Positions 9,493-17,258 of a DNA stretch of 64,000 bases are shown piece by piece. The translations under genes were made by a program, and so were the position numbers. Source of the stretch: Halorientalis litorea (GTDB lineage: Archaea; Halobacteriota; Halobacteria; Halobacteriales; Haloarculaceae); NCBI RefSeq assembly GCF_023028225.1, contig NZ_CP095482.1:1674001-1738000 (forward strand), in the 5' to 3' direction. Every line of letters starts with the position of its first letter. Position 1 is the stretch's first letter. A model generated the notes under the pieces. That model saw nothing but the letters and a program-made list of their open reading frames with translations. It was not told where the DNA came from and ran no database searches.

Positions 9493-10218
9493 ATGATTGA
9501 ACTCACAAAAACGGGGATCGACGGACTCGACGAGATTCTCAACGGGGGTATCGTCAAGAACTCTACGACACTGATAAGTGGGAATCCGGGGGCGGGGAAG
9601 AGCATTCTCGCACTCCAGTTCATCTACAACGGCGTCGAGATGTTCGACGAACGTGGCATCTACCTCTCGTTCGAGGAGAACGAACAGGACGTCCGTGAGG
9701 CCGCCGAATCGGTCGGCTTCGAGAACTGGGGAGAGTACGTCGAGGACGGCAAAATAAAGATCTTCGACAAGCAGGTGCTGCTCCGGGAGAACGACTTCAG
9801 CGCGTCGCTCGACCTCTTGCTCGACGACATTCAGGACGACGACTACGACCGCATCGTCATCGACTCGCTGACGATGTTCCAGTTGTTCTTCGAGGACGAG
9901 ACGGAAAAGCGGACGTACCTCCTGAAGTTCACCGACATCCTCCGGCAGAACGAACTGACGACCCTGATGACCAACGAACAGGCCGCCGTCTTCCCGGAGA
10001 CGGACATCGGACTGGAGAACTACCTCACCGACGGGAACATCTACCTCATCCAGACGCCCACCGAGTCGGGCGTCAACCGCTACATCTGGGTCGCCAAGAT
10101 GCGAAAGCAGAACATCGAAACCGACATCTTCCCGCTGGAGATTCAGGAGGGCGGTATCAAAGTCCACCAGAACGCGAGTGCCTTCTCGATGATGAGTGGC
10201 GACGACTCTCCTATCTGA
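9493..10218 (+). CDS. KaiC-like RecA-superfamily ATPase (single domain)
   Basis: 241 residues, one KaiC domain. Walker A is GNPGAGKS (residues 30-37) and Walker B is DRIVIDSL (about 116-123). The N terminus TGIDGLDEILNGG is the usual KaiC-family opening. Archaeal single-domain KaiC-like proteins take part in signalling and regulation rather than in a clock; the partner here is unknown. A T-rich promoter-like stretch (ACTTTTTTATTCG) lies about 55-65 nt upstream. The following gene is a winged-helix regulator about 140 nt away, which could be functionally linked. Confidence 0.9.
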   Translation: MIELTKTGIDGLDEILNGGIVKNSTTLISGNPGAGKSILALQFIYNGVEMFDERGIYLSFEENEQDVREAAESVGFENWGEYVEDGKIKIFDKQVLLRENDFSASLDLLLDDIQDDDYDRIVIDSLTMFQLFFEDETEKRTYLLKFTDILRQNELTTLMTNEQAAVFPETDIGLENYLTDGNIYLIQTPTESGVNRYIWVAKMRKQNIETDIFPLEIQEGGIKVHQNASAFSMMSGDDSPI

Positions 10219-10254
10219 ATATCACTGCTGATAACGAACTTCTGCCCGGTTTGA

Positions 10255-10295
10255 ACTGGCGGAGACACCGTCTTTTTTGCGCATTTTCCGCCAGT
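10255..10295. terminator. Hairpin with T-rich loop after the KaiC-like gene
   Basis: ACTGGCGGA (10255-10263) and TCCGCCAGT (10287-10295) form a perfect 9-bp inverted repeat around a 23-nt loop that contains TCTTTTTTG. It begins 36 nt after the KaiC-like stop. A transcript-end structure is the simplest reading. An operator for the winged-helix gene starting at 10360 is an alternative. Confidence 0.45.
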
Positions 10296-10359
10296 GCTTT
10301 CGGATATTTGCACCGTCCCGTCAATTTTATAATACGGAGAGTATAAATGCTGATATTAG

Positions 10360-10695
10360 ATGCCGCCTGCAGAGCTACTTCGGGCACTGGGGAACAAGTA
10401 CAGCGCGGAAATCCTCGATGCGACAGACGAACCGCTGTCGGCACAGACACTCAGCGAGGAGTTGGACATCCCGATAGCGACGTGTTACCGCCGCATCGAC
10501 GAACTCACCGACCACGACCTGTTGGAACTCCACGACAGCGTCCTCTCGGACGACAGGCGGCGCATCAAGGTCTACCGGCGCAACGTCGACGAGGTGACCA
10601 TCGACTTCTCGGAGTCGCTCTCGGTGGCCGTCGAGGAACGCGCCGACGTGACGAACCGGCTCGACGAGGCGTGGCGGAGCGTCTCACAGAGCTAG
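10360..10695 (+). CDS. Winged-helix transcriptional regulator (ArsR-like)
   Basis: 111 residues. The N-terminal half is a helix-turn-helix (LSAQTLSEELDIPIATCYRRIDEL, in which the recognition helix covers IATCYRRID), followed by the wing (HDSVLSDDRRRIKVYRRNVDEV) and a helical tail. It is of the same general type as the regulator at 54216. TATA-like TTTATAATAC and GTATAAAT lie within 40 nt upstream of the ATG, which fits a leaderless start. No ligand-binding domain is visible. The target may be the KaiC-like gene next to it (inference). Confidence 0.85.
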   Translation: MPPAELLRALGNKYSAEILDATDEPLSAQTLSEELDIPIATCYRRIDELTDHDLLELHDSVLSDDRRRIKVYRRNVDEVTIDFSESLSVAVEERADVTNRLDEAWRSVSQS

Positions 10696-10752
10696 CGGTT
10701 CCACGCCTCCGCGTGTCGCGTCGCTTTTGTATCCGCGTCGGCGACCCGGAGT

Positions 10753-11196
10753 ATGCACGAGACACGCGAGCAGTTCCTCGCAGGCGACCGCCCCGACGAC
10801 GTGCTCATCTTCTTCAGCGAGACTGCCGTCGAGCGACTCGACCGCCTCGCGGAGGTCGGCGAGTCCGTCTCCGGCGGCGTCGTCCTCGTTCTCGCGGCCG
10901 AGAAGGGCCGGACGGCCTTCCAGCAGGCGACCGACGTGGACCCGATGTCGCTCGCCGGCTCCGCGATGGGCGTCGAGGGTGAAATCGCCCCGGACTGCAC
11001 CGGCGGCGACTGCCCGGCCGTCGTGGACGAGGGTGAACAGAGTGCCGTCCACGACCCCCGCTTCATCTTCGCGTTCGCCGAGGCCCAGAACGAGGAGGTC
11101 GGGGACCTCTACGCCGAGGGCGACGTGATTCACGCCTACGCGCTCTGTGAGTGTGGCACCGCCTACTCCCAGAAGTGGGTCGCCGGCGAGCGGTAG
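10753..11196 (+). CDS. Conserved haloarchaeal protein (DUF5807-like)
   Basis: 147 residues, soluble, acidic, with five cysteines. Two are in DCTGGDCP and two in ALCECGTAY, so metal binding is possible. From memory it resembles the DUF5807 family of haloarchaea, for which no function is known to me; this assignment needs a profile search. The start MHETREQFLAGDRPDDV looks like a normal N terminus. It is convergent with the DHH gene and its duplicated 3' end. Confidence 0.75.
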   Translation: MHETREQFLAGDRPDDVLIFFSETAVERLDRLAEVGESVSGGVVLVLAAEKGRTAFQQATDVDPMSLAGSAMGVEGEIAPDCTGGDCPAVVDEGEQSAVHDPRFIFAFAEAQNEEVGDLYAEGDVIHAYALCECGTAYSQKWVAGER

Positions 11197-11244
11197 GGAT
11201 CGCTACTCGCTGGCGTCTACTTCCTCGCCGCTCTCCGCTCCGCG

Positions 11245-11600
11245 CTCCTCGTCCGCCGCTTCGACTTCGCGCTTCACGTCGTGGAACGCCTCGATGATGA
11301 CCTGCCACCTTTTTCGCCTCGGGCGCGCTCCGCGCACCGCTCGGCGAAAAACGTGGGCGAAAAAGCAGCCACTCGCTCCGCTCGTGGCTGTCCTACTCCT
11401 CGTCCGCCGCTTCGACTTCGCGCTTCACGTCGTGGAACGCCTCGATGATGACCTGCCACCTTTTTCGCCTCGGGCGCGCTCCGCGCACCGCTCGGCGAAA
11501 AACGTGGGCGAAAAAGCAGCCACTCGCTCCGCTCGTGGCTGTCCTACTCCTCGTCCGCCGCTTCGACTTCGCGCTTCACGTCGTGGAACGCCTCGATGAT
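11245..11600. repeat. 151-bp tandem duplication at the 3' end of the DHH gene
   Basis: Two identical 151-bp units (11245-11395 and 11396-11546) are followed by a 54-bp partial third copy (11547-11600) that is the real 3' end of the DHH gene. Each unit holds the codons for the last 18 or so residues, then (on the minus strand) a TAG and about 95 bp of palindromic, T-run-rich sequence (AGCCAC...GTGGCT and TTTTTCGCC...GGCGAAAAA) of terminator type. Reading copy 1 on the minus strand, the frame continues past the position of the stop to another TAG at 11203-11205. Confidence 0.92.
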
Positions 11601-12629
11601 TACTTGCTTGGCCACCGCACCCTCCGTCGTCCAGTGGTGGGCGTAGTCGAGCATGTCGTCGTAGATGTCGGGCTTACAGCCCGCGGCCTTGGGGTGGCCG
11701 CCGCCGTTGACCTTGCCGGCGACTTCGTGTGCGTGCTCGAAGGAGTCCGTCCCGCGAATCGAGGCCGACCCGGCGGGCTTGACGATGACGGCGGCGTCGG
11801 TCCCCTGCTCGCGCAGTGCTTCGGCGACTTCGTTCTGGGAACAGCGGCCGTAGGTGATGCCGACGGTCCACGGACCGATGTCCCGAATCTCGGCGCGGTC
11901 GACGGCGAACTCGATGAGTGCTTCCTTCTCGACGCGCTGTTCGGCGAGGAACTCCTCGACCGCCGCCGGGAGGTCAGGGCCGTGTTCGCGCACCACGTCG
12001 ACGTACTCCTCGGGGTCGGCCCAGTAGGCGTAGTCCGCGAGGTCGTCGCTCCGGGGGTCCTCCCGGAGCCAGAGGTCGTGGTCGCGGGTCACGACCGCCA
12101 GTGCTTCGAGGTGGTCGGGGAAGTCGTAGTCCAGCGACCGCACCGCCACGTCGGCGGTACACTCCTCCTCGGACTCGCCGACGACCCGCCGCGTGACGTG
12201 GTCGTCCACGAGTTCGCCGAGGGCCTCGTCCCACTGGTGGTGGTCGAACCAGTGGACCTCGCTCGCCAGTTCTGCGACGGCACCGAGCGGGTCAACGTCC
12301 TCGGGCGAGTCCGGGCAGAGGTCACAGACGAACACGGGAACGCCGGCGTCGGCGTACTCGGTGACGAAGGTGAGTGCTTGCTTGATGTCCCGCGGTCCAG
12401 CGGGGAGCAGTGCGGCGTCGGCGACGGCTTCCCGGACCAGCGCGGTACAGGCGAGGCCGTCGGCGTCGGGGTCGGCGACGACGACGGCGGGTGCGTCGGT
12501 GAGCGTCGCCTCGGCTTCGCGCTCCCGTTCGACCTCCTCGACCGAATCGGGGTGGAAGAAGCCTTCTCCGGGGAGGCGGGATTTCCGCGAGAGAGAGAGT
12601 CTGTCGTCGTCGATGAGCCAGTCGTCCAT
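11544..12629 (-). CDS. DHH-family phosphoesterase
   Basis: 361 residues with all DHH/DHHA1 hallmarks: VVADPDADG (about residue 50), VFVCDLCPD, the name-giving WFDHHQWD, and C-terminal VNGGGHPKAAGC. These bind Mn ions and the phosphate of small nucleotides or ssDNA ends. The substrate is unknown; archaeal members include RecJ-like nucleases and oligonucleotide or cyclic-dinucleotide phosphodiesterases. The last residues (VKREVEAADEE) lie in a tandem duplication that may have shortened the protein by about 14 acidic residues compared with the reading frame preserved in the outermost copy. Confidence 0.93.
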   Translation of the reverse strand: MDDWLIDDDRLSLSRKSRLPGEGFFHPDSVEEVEREREAEATLTDAPAVVVADPDADGLACTALVREAVADAALLPAGPRDIKQALTFVTEYADAGVPVFVCDLCPDSPEDVDPLGAVAELASEVHWFDHHQWDEALGELVDDHVTRRVVGESEEECTADVAVRSLDYDFPDHLEALAVVTRDHDLWLREDPRSDDLADYAYWADPEEYVDVVREHGPDLPAAVEEFLAEQRVEKEALIEFAVDRAEIRDIGPWTVGITYGRCSQNEVAEALREQGTDAAVIVKPAGSASIRGTDSFEHAHEVAGKVNGGGHPKAAGCKPDIYDDMLDYAHHWTTEGAVAKQVIIEAFHDVKREVEAADEE

Positions 12630-12666
12630 ACTCCTCGGAGTGGTCCCCGGCCAATGAAGCCGTCGG

Positions 12667-13122
12667 CTACGGCCGGACGCCCGGCGGCGGTTCCTCGTCG
12701 CCGTCGAGTTGCCTGACGGTCAGCACCGGCACGGGGCAGCGTCGAACGATGGCCTCGGCCACGCTCCCGAGCAGGAACGAGTGTTCGCCGTGCCGGCCCC
12801 GCGTCCCGGTGGCGATGACGTCCGCGTCGACCTCCGTGACGTAATCGATTATCTCCGTGGCCGGGTCGCCCTCCCGGACGGCCGTGACGACGTCCCGGTC
12901 GGCCCGCCCGGTGATGGCGTCCAGAGCCTCTTCGCCCGTCTGGGTCAATGCGTTCCGGAGGTCGTCGCTCACTTCTTCGGGTGACCCCTCGATGTCGCCC
13001 TCGTCGAGGACGTACAGCGCGTGTACAGTCGCGTCGAACCGCTTCGCGAGGTCGAGCGCGACGGCGACGGCCCGCGCGGCACTCTCGGACCCGTCCGTCG
13101 CGATGACCACGGTGTCGAACAT
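12667..13122 (-). CDS. Universal stress protein (UspA family)
   Basis: 151 residues with the Usp fold. It begins MFDTVVIATDGSESAARA and has the ATP-binding signature GTRGRHGEHSFLLGSVAEAIVRR (G-2x-G-9x-G-S type), so it probably binds ATP. The C-terminal tail is short and acidic with prolines. It is divergent from the Usp gene at 13224, with about 100 nt between the starts. Confidence 0.93.
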   Translation of the reverse strand: MFDTVVIATDGSESAARAVAVALDLAKRFDATVHALYVLDEGDIEGSPEEVSDDLRNALTQTGEEALDAITGRADRDVVTAVREGDPATEIIDYVTEVDADVIATGTRGRHGEHSFLLGSVAEAIVRRCPVPVLTVRQLDGDEEPPPGVRP

Positions 13123-13223
13123 TGGGCGTGTCTATCGCCCCTCTCGGCTTAAATTCCACGCGTCCCCGTAGCGCGCGCTGGTCGCTCGGTGGCTTTTTGC
13201 CCTTCCCCGACGGACAGCAGGAT

Positions 13224-13673
13224 ATGACCGGCGTGGCTATCGACCGTGTCCTCGTATCTCTCGACGGGGGCGAGGCGGCACTCGACGCCGCCGAGTTCGC
13301 CGTCGCAATCGCCGCCCGCTACGACGCGGCCGTCCACGCGCTGTACGTCCTCGAAGAGTCCGTCGCCCGCAGTCTGGAGGCGGGCGAACTCGACGACGAC
13401 GCCGTCGCCGCCCGGACACAGGAGTTTATGGACGACGTGGACCGACTCGCCAGCGACCACGACGTGCCGCTGAACCACTCGACGGCACTCGGCTTCTCCG
13501 AGTCACGACTGAGCCACCACCCCGGGAACGTCGTCCTCGACACCGCCGACGCCGTGGGCGCGGACTTCCTCGTCGTCCCGCGCGAACCCGTCACCGGTGC
13601 CCCCGAGGCGGTGCTGGGGAAAGCCGCCGAGTACGTCCTGATGTACGCCAGCCAGCCCGTGCTCTCGGTCTAG
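13224..13673 (+). CDS. Universal stress protein, variant without ATP motif
   Basis: 149 residues with the Usp fold (AIDRVLVSLDGGEAALDAAEFAVAI at the N terminus). The C-terminal part reads PREPVTGAPEAVLGKAAEYVLMYASQPVLSV, which lacks the usual G-2x-G-9x-G-S ATP signature, so it is probably of the non-nucleotide-binding type. The ATG at 13224 was chosen over an upstream GTG because the sequence before it is not protein-like. It shares its stop region (CTAG) with the convergent acetyltransferase. Confidence 0.88.
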   Translation: MTGVAIDRVLVSLDGGEAALDAAEFAVAIAARYDAAVHALYVLEESVARSLEAGELDDDAVAARTQEFMDDVDRLASDHDVPLNHSTALGFSESRLSHHPGNVVLDTADAVGADFLVVPREPVTGAPEAVLGKAAEYVLMYASQPVLSV

Positions 13674-14194
13674 AGCCGGATTCCCATCTCCAACTCGAAG
13701 CCCTCGGTGCTGGCCGTCTCGAACCCCACCTTCTCGTAGAGGGTGATGGCCGGCTTGTTCCACCGTTCGACGGTCAGCCAGACCAGTTCGATGCCCGAGG
13801 CTTGTGCGTGCCCGAGCAACCGCTTCAGCAACACCGTCCCGATGCCTGCCCCTTGGTGGGTGTGGAGGACGAAGATAGCGAGTTCGTACGCCTCGCCGCG
13901 GTCCGGGACCAGCGTCGCGTGGCCGATGGCACTGTCGCCGTGGCGGGCGACGACGTTCAGACAGTCGGAGTCGAGTAGTGTGTCCAGCCACTCGCGGATG
14001 CTGTCCTCGCGGACCGGCGGAATCCCCTGTGCGCGGTCCTCCGGGTCGAACTCCACGTACATCTCGACCAGTTCTTCGAGGATGTCCGCGTCGGCGACTT
14101 GGACGCTGATGTCCCGGTCCTCGCCGTCGGTGAACGTCGTCGGCGGTTCCGGGAACTCACCTGCCGACTCGTCGGGGAATATCTCCGCTCTCAT
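13670..14194 (-). CDS. GNAT-family N-acetyltransferase
   Basis: 174 residues. The GNAT core has the acetyl-CoA loop HQGAGIGTVLLKRLL (motif A, Q/RxxGxG/A) and the later VERWNKPAITLYEKVGFE typical of motif B. The first 30 residues are an acidic extension. The acceptor is unknown. It overlaps the upstream Usp gene by ATGA and shares its terminal CTAG with the convergent gene. Confidence 0.92.
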   Translation of the reverse strand: MRAEIFPDESAGEFPEPPTTFTDGEDRDISVQVADADILEELVEMYVEFDPEDRAQGIPPVREDSIREWLDTLLDSDCLNVVARHGDSAIGHATLVPDRGEAYELAIFVLHTHQGAGIGTVLLKRLLGHAQASGIELVWLTVERWNKPAITLYEKVGFETASTEGFELEMGIRL

Positions 14195-14559
14195 CTGACG
14201 AGAGTCACCGTCGTTTCGGAGTTGAGGAGGACGAACTCTATCATCTCGTCGAGCTGTATCTTCCCGAGTGAACTGCGCTCTCCGCCGGTCAACACCAGTC
14301 GGTCGAACCCGCCGTCGTCCGCGAGTTCCACTAATTGCGCGCCGGCGTGTCCATCGACCCGACGGACCGCCGCGTCCACGTCGCTCTCGGCTACCCGGTC
14401 CCGGACTGCCGCCTCGATGTCCTCGGCAGTCGCGCCCACGTCGTCGCGTTCGACGACGGCGACGGTGAGGTCGTCACCCGCCTCCGCCGCCCGCGCGATC
14501 GCCTCGTCGAGTGCGGCGTAGGACCCCTCGGTGCCGCCGACGGCAAGCAGGACCTTCAT
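14191..14559 (-). CDS. Short universal stress protein-like protein
   Basis: 122 residues, beginning MKVLLAVGGTEGSYAALDEAI. The Usp fold is recognisable, and the end FDRLVLTGGERSSLGKIQLDEMIEFVLLNS keeps part of the nucleotide-loop region. It is shorter than typical Usps. It overlaps the downstream acetyltransferase by ATGA, so the two form an operon that may act in stress-responsive acetylation (inference). Confidence 0.85.
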   Translation of the reverse strand: MKVLLAVGGTEGSYAALDEAIARAAEAGDDLTVAVVERDDVGATAEDIEAAVRDRVAESDVDAAVRRVDGHAGAQLVELADDGGFDRLVLTGGERSSLGKIQLDEMIEFVLLNSETTVTLVR

Positions 14560-14683
14560 ACGTCATCTCTCTCGGCCGGCGGTCAAAAAACGCTCGCTCG
14601 GGGACCGGCGGTGCCCGAAACACCGTCGTTCGCGCGTCAGACACCGCCGATACGCTTTTTCGCGTCCGGTGACGATAGCCGCT

Positions 14684-15343
14684 ATGCCCGACTCTTCCCT
14701 GCCGGACGGTCAGGAGACGCCCGCCGACGAGGACGACGCCGACCCGGAGACGGTCGGCGGCGGGGACGACGACCCGGAGACGGCGGCCCCGCCCGCGGAC
14801 GTACAGAAGTACGACCGGTTCAAGAAGATAGAGGGCGGGACCTACGACCGGGCCAACGAGTTCCTCCGGGAGCGGACATACGTGACCGCCCGCGAGTGGG
14901 CCATCGCCCGCCTGTGTGCGGACTTCCGCACCGAGACGGGCGTCGAGATGACGAAAATCGGCGAGAACCTACCCGACCTCGTTCCCTTCATGACGGACAC
15001 GTACACGCCCCAAGCGGTCAATCAGGCCCGGGCGTCCTTCGAGGAGAAGGTCCGAAAGGCCGGAGCTACCTTCCTCTACGGCGCGATGTGTGACTTCTTC
15101 ACCGCCGAGGAACTGGACGACGTGATGTACGAGGCCACCGAAGTCGCCAAGTTCCTGCTGGAAGTCGAGGGCGTCGAACTCTCCGTCGAGGAGGAACTGG
15201 AGGCCGAGGACCGCATCTCCGAGGTGATGCGGGAAGTCCGCGAACACAGCACGCAACTCCGCCACGACGAGTGTCCACACTGCGGGGGCGACCTCGACGG
15301 CGAGGACGCCGACGGCGGGACGACCGCCGAAGCGGACGATTAG
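14684..15343 (+). CDS. Conserved haloarchaeal protein (DUF5806-like)
   Basis: 219 residues. The first 35 are acidic and low complexity. The middle (YDRFKKIEGGTYDRANEFLRE, then TAREWAIARLCADFRTETGVEMTKIGENL) is helical and resembles a DNA- or protein-binding domain. Near the C terminus a CPHCGGD pair of cysteines suggests half of a zinc site. From memory it matches the haloarchaeal DUF5806 family, function unknown. The ATG follows GATAGCCGCT without a clear Shine-Dalgarno; TACGCTTTTTCG lies about 30 nt upstream. Confidence 0.8.
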   Translation: MPDSSLPDGQETPADEDDADPETVGGGDDDPETAAPPADVQKYDRFKKIEGGTYDRANEFLRERTYVTAREWAIARLCADFRTETGVEMTKIGENLPDLVPFMTDTYTPQAVNQARASFEEKVRKAGATFLYGAMCDFFTAEELDDVMYEATEVAKFLLEVEGVELSVEEELEAEDRISEVMREVREHSTQLRHDECPHCGGDLDGEDADGGTTAEADD

Positions 15344-15486
15344 AACGTCCCACGTCTGAACTCTTCTATCGATGCTACGTTCGAGCAATCGTGCTGAGTA
15401 GCGCGCGTGCATTCGTGGTCGAACCGGCTCCTGACTCGGTGTAACACATCGAGACGCCGATAGTATAGTACGAATATCAACCACAG

Positions 15487-16236
15487 GTGACTTTACATTA
15501 TAGCCCCTACCGTAGACGATGGACCGTTCCAGTCTTCGCTACACGGCGGAGTTCGTTGGAGACAGACAGTCTCCGGGGTTGGCCACCAGTGCCCAGTGAA
15601 CCTGCCGGGGCTGTCGGTCGTGTTCACCGCTCGAGCGTCGTACTGTCGCAGTACTTCCGGCGGCTGTTGACCCCCCCGCTTCCGGGCGATGGACTGCTGC
15701 TGTTTGGCTTCCTCGAGGGAGTGCTCGGCTGGGGACTGTCCTGGCTGTTCAGCCAGAACCCGAGCCTCGCTCCGGTCGGACTGATTCCGTCTATCGTCCT
15801 CACGTGGATCGGCCTGACCGGCGGGATTATCTTCGTCGGCGTGACCTACACCGCACCGACCGTCAGACGAAACCGGGTCTGGTTGGTGTGGGGCGGGCTC
15901 AACGTGGCCGCGACCGTGGTCAACGTCGCCGCCATTGCTGGAACGCTCCCGCCGCAACTGCTCACCTACGCGTACTGGCACCCGTGGTTTGCAGTGATGG
16001 GGACGGGCTATCTCGTAACGGGGCTGTACAATTGGCAGAGTCCACAGATTCGGCCCCAAGAGCGATACGTCTACATCGCCACCGGACTGGTTACGCTCGG
16101 ACTGCTGGCCGCGAGTACGGGACCGCTGCTCGGGTTCGTGACCGCCAACGTGTTCGTACTCGGTGGAGTGCTACAACTCGCCCCGATCGGCCACGACGTG
16201 CTCGCCGACGCAGTGCTCATCGCTCGCGCACAGTAG
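15487..16236 (+). CDS. Polytopic membrane protein, start uncertain
   Basis: From about residue 55 the protein is a run of about six hydrophobic segments (LLLFGFLEGVLGWGLSWLF through TANVFVLGGVLQLAPIGH) with no motif I recognise. The first 50 residues from the GTG at 15487 are basic, rich in Arg and Pro, and unlike haloarchaeal protein. The real start is probably further in, perhaps a non-ATG codon near 15640-15670, because no in-frame ATG or GTG exists there. AT-rich sequence with TATA-like elements lies at 15460-15500. The gene is followed by a Usp gene 55 nt downstream. Confidence 0.6.
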   Translation: MTLHYSPYRRRWTVPVFATRRSSLETDSLRGWPPVPSEPAGAVGRVHRSSVVLSQYFRRLLTPPLPGDGLLLFGFLEGVLGWGLSWLFSQNPSLAPVGLIPSIVLTWIGLTGGIIFVGVTYTAPTVRRNRVWLVWGGLNVAATVVNVAAIAGTLPPQLLTYAYWHPWFAVMGTGYLVTGLYNWQSPQIRPQERYVYIATGLVTLGLLAASTGPLLGFVTANVFVLGGVLQLAPIGHDVLADAVLIARAQ

Positions 16237-16291
16237 GTCCCTCACCGGAGTAACAGAATGACAGAAGCGCAACCGACCGACGAGCCAACTC

Positions 16292-16714
16292 ATGTACGAC
16301 ACCATCCTTCTCCCGACAGACGGTAGCGAGGCAACGACCGACGCCGCCATCCACGCGTTCAGCCACGCCGAGCAGTACGACGCCACGATACACGTGCTGT
16401 CGATCGTCGAACTCTCCAGTGGCCCCGGGACCGCCGGGCGAGACGACGAAGAACTCGACCGGCGACGGCGTGAACGGATGGCAGCAGCCGAACGACTCGT
16501 CGAGGCACACGCCGCCGAGGGTGTCGACTCGACCACCGCTGTCAGGGTCGGCAGCCCCGCTCGGGTCATCGCGGAGTACATGACGGAGGCTGGGGTCGAC
16601 CTCGCAGTTATGAGCACCCGTGCTCGGTCCGGTGCCAAGCGGTTCATCTTCGGCAGCGTCACCGAGCAGGTCATCCAAGCCAGCGACACACCCGTCTTGG
16701 CGGTCCAACGGTGA
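16292..16714 (+). CDS. Universal stress protein (UspA family)
   Basis: 140 residues, beginning MYDTILLPTDGSEATTDAAI. It carries a good ATP-binding signature (STRARSGAKRFIFGSVTEQVI). It follows the membrane protein gene on the same strand and may share its transcript; a Usp beside a membrane protein is a common haloarchaeal arrangement. It is the fourth Usp-like gene in about 4 kb. Confidence 0.93.
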   Translation: MYDTILLPTDGSEATTDAAIHAFSHAEQYDATIHVLSIVELSSGPGTAGRDDEELDRRRRERMAAAERLVEAHAAEGVDSTTAVRVGSPARVIAEYMTEAGVDLAVMSTRARSGAKRFIFGSVTEQVIQASDTPVLAVQR

Positions 16715-16851
16715 TACCAGTCGACGCCTCGTCACTCCGGTGAACTACGACTGCGTCCACGCACGGGAGCCGACCCACTACCGCGACCATCTCCGCCGTT
16801 CGAGGGGTCGCCCGACGGCGCGCTGAAGTAGCCACGGCCTGAACCGCAGAT

Positions 16852-17241
16852 ATGGACCCGACACGGAGGGTACTTCTCACCGACGGACTCGTCGGCGTCC
16901 TCGCGCTCGCCACGGGGATGGCCTTCGCAGTCCCCTTCCGGTGGTGGTTAGTCCCGCTCGCAGGCGTGACCACGCTCGGGACCGCCGCGGTGCTGTTCTC
17001 CGAGGAGCGAGACGCGCTCGCGAGCAGGGGCTACGCTGTCGTCCTCATGGCACTGTTCGTCGGCCTCCCGGGCTTGCTGGCGTTGGGCCTGTTGTGGGTC
17101 CGGCCGCCACTCGGGTCGGCACTGGCGTTCGCGGTCTGTCTCGGCCTCGGCGGTGCCGTCGTCGGGTACCGCTTCGTCTTCGGCGTCCTCAGACCCGTCC
17201 CGGAGAAGCGACTCGCGCGTGCCCGCGACCGAGCCGTGTGA
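16852..17241 (+). CDS. Small membrane protein, four predicted helices
   Basis: 129 residues with hydrophobic stretches at about residues 10-30, 32-48, 62-82 and 88-110 and a basic tail (EKRLARARDRAV). There is no recognisable domain. It is convergent with the dihydroorotase gene. The preceding 137 nt (16715-16851) show no gene. Confidence 0.7.
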   Translation: MDPTRRVLLTDGLVGVLALATGMAFAVPFRWWLVPLAGVTTLGTAAVLFSEERDALASRGYAVVLMALFVGLPGLLALGLLWVRPPLGSALAFAVCLGLGGAVVGYRFVFGVLRPVPEKRLARARDRAV

Positions 17242-17258
17242 CGATGTGACCCGGCGGC

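Noticed and set aside
11445-12716. Long plus-strand frame of 423 codons opposite the DHH gene
   Set aside because: Antisense shadow of a gene with clear DHH motifs; no recognisable protein features.
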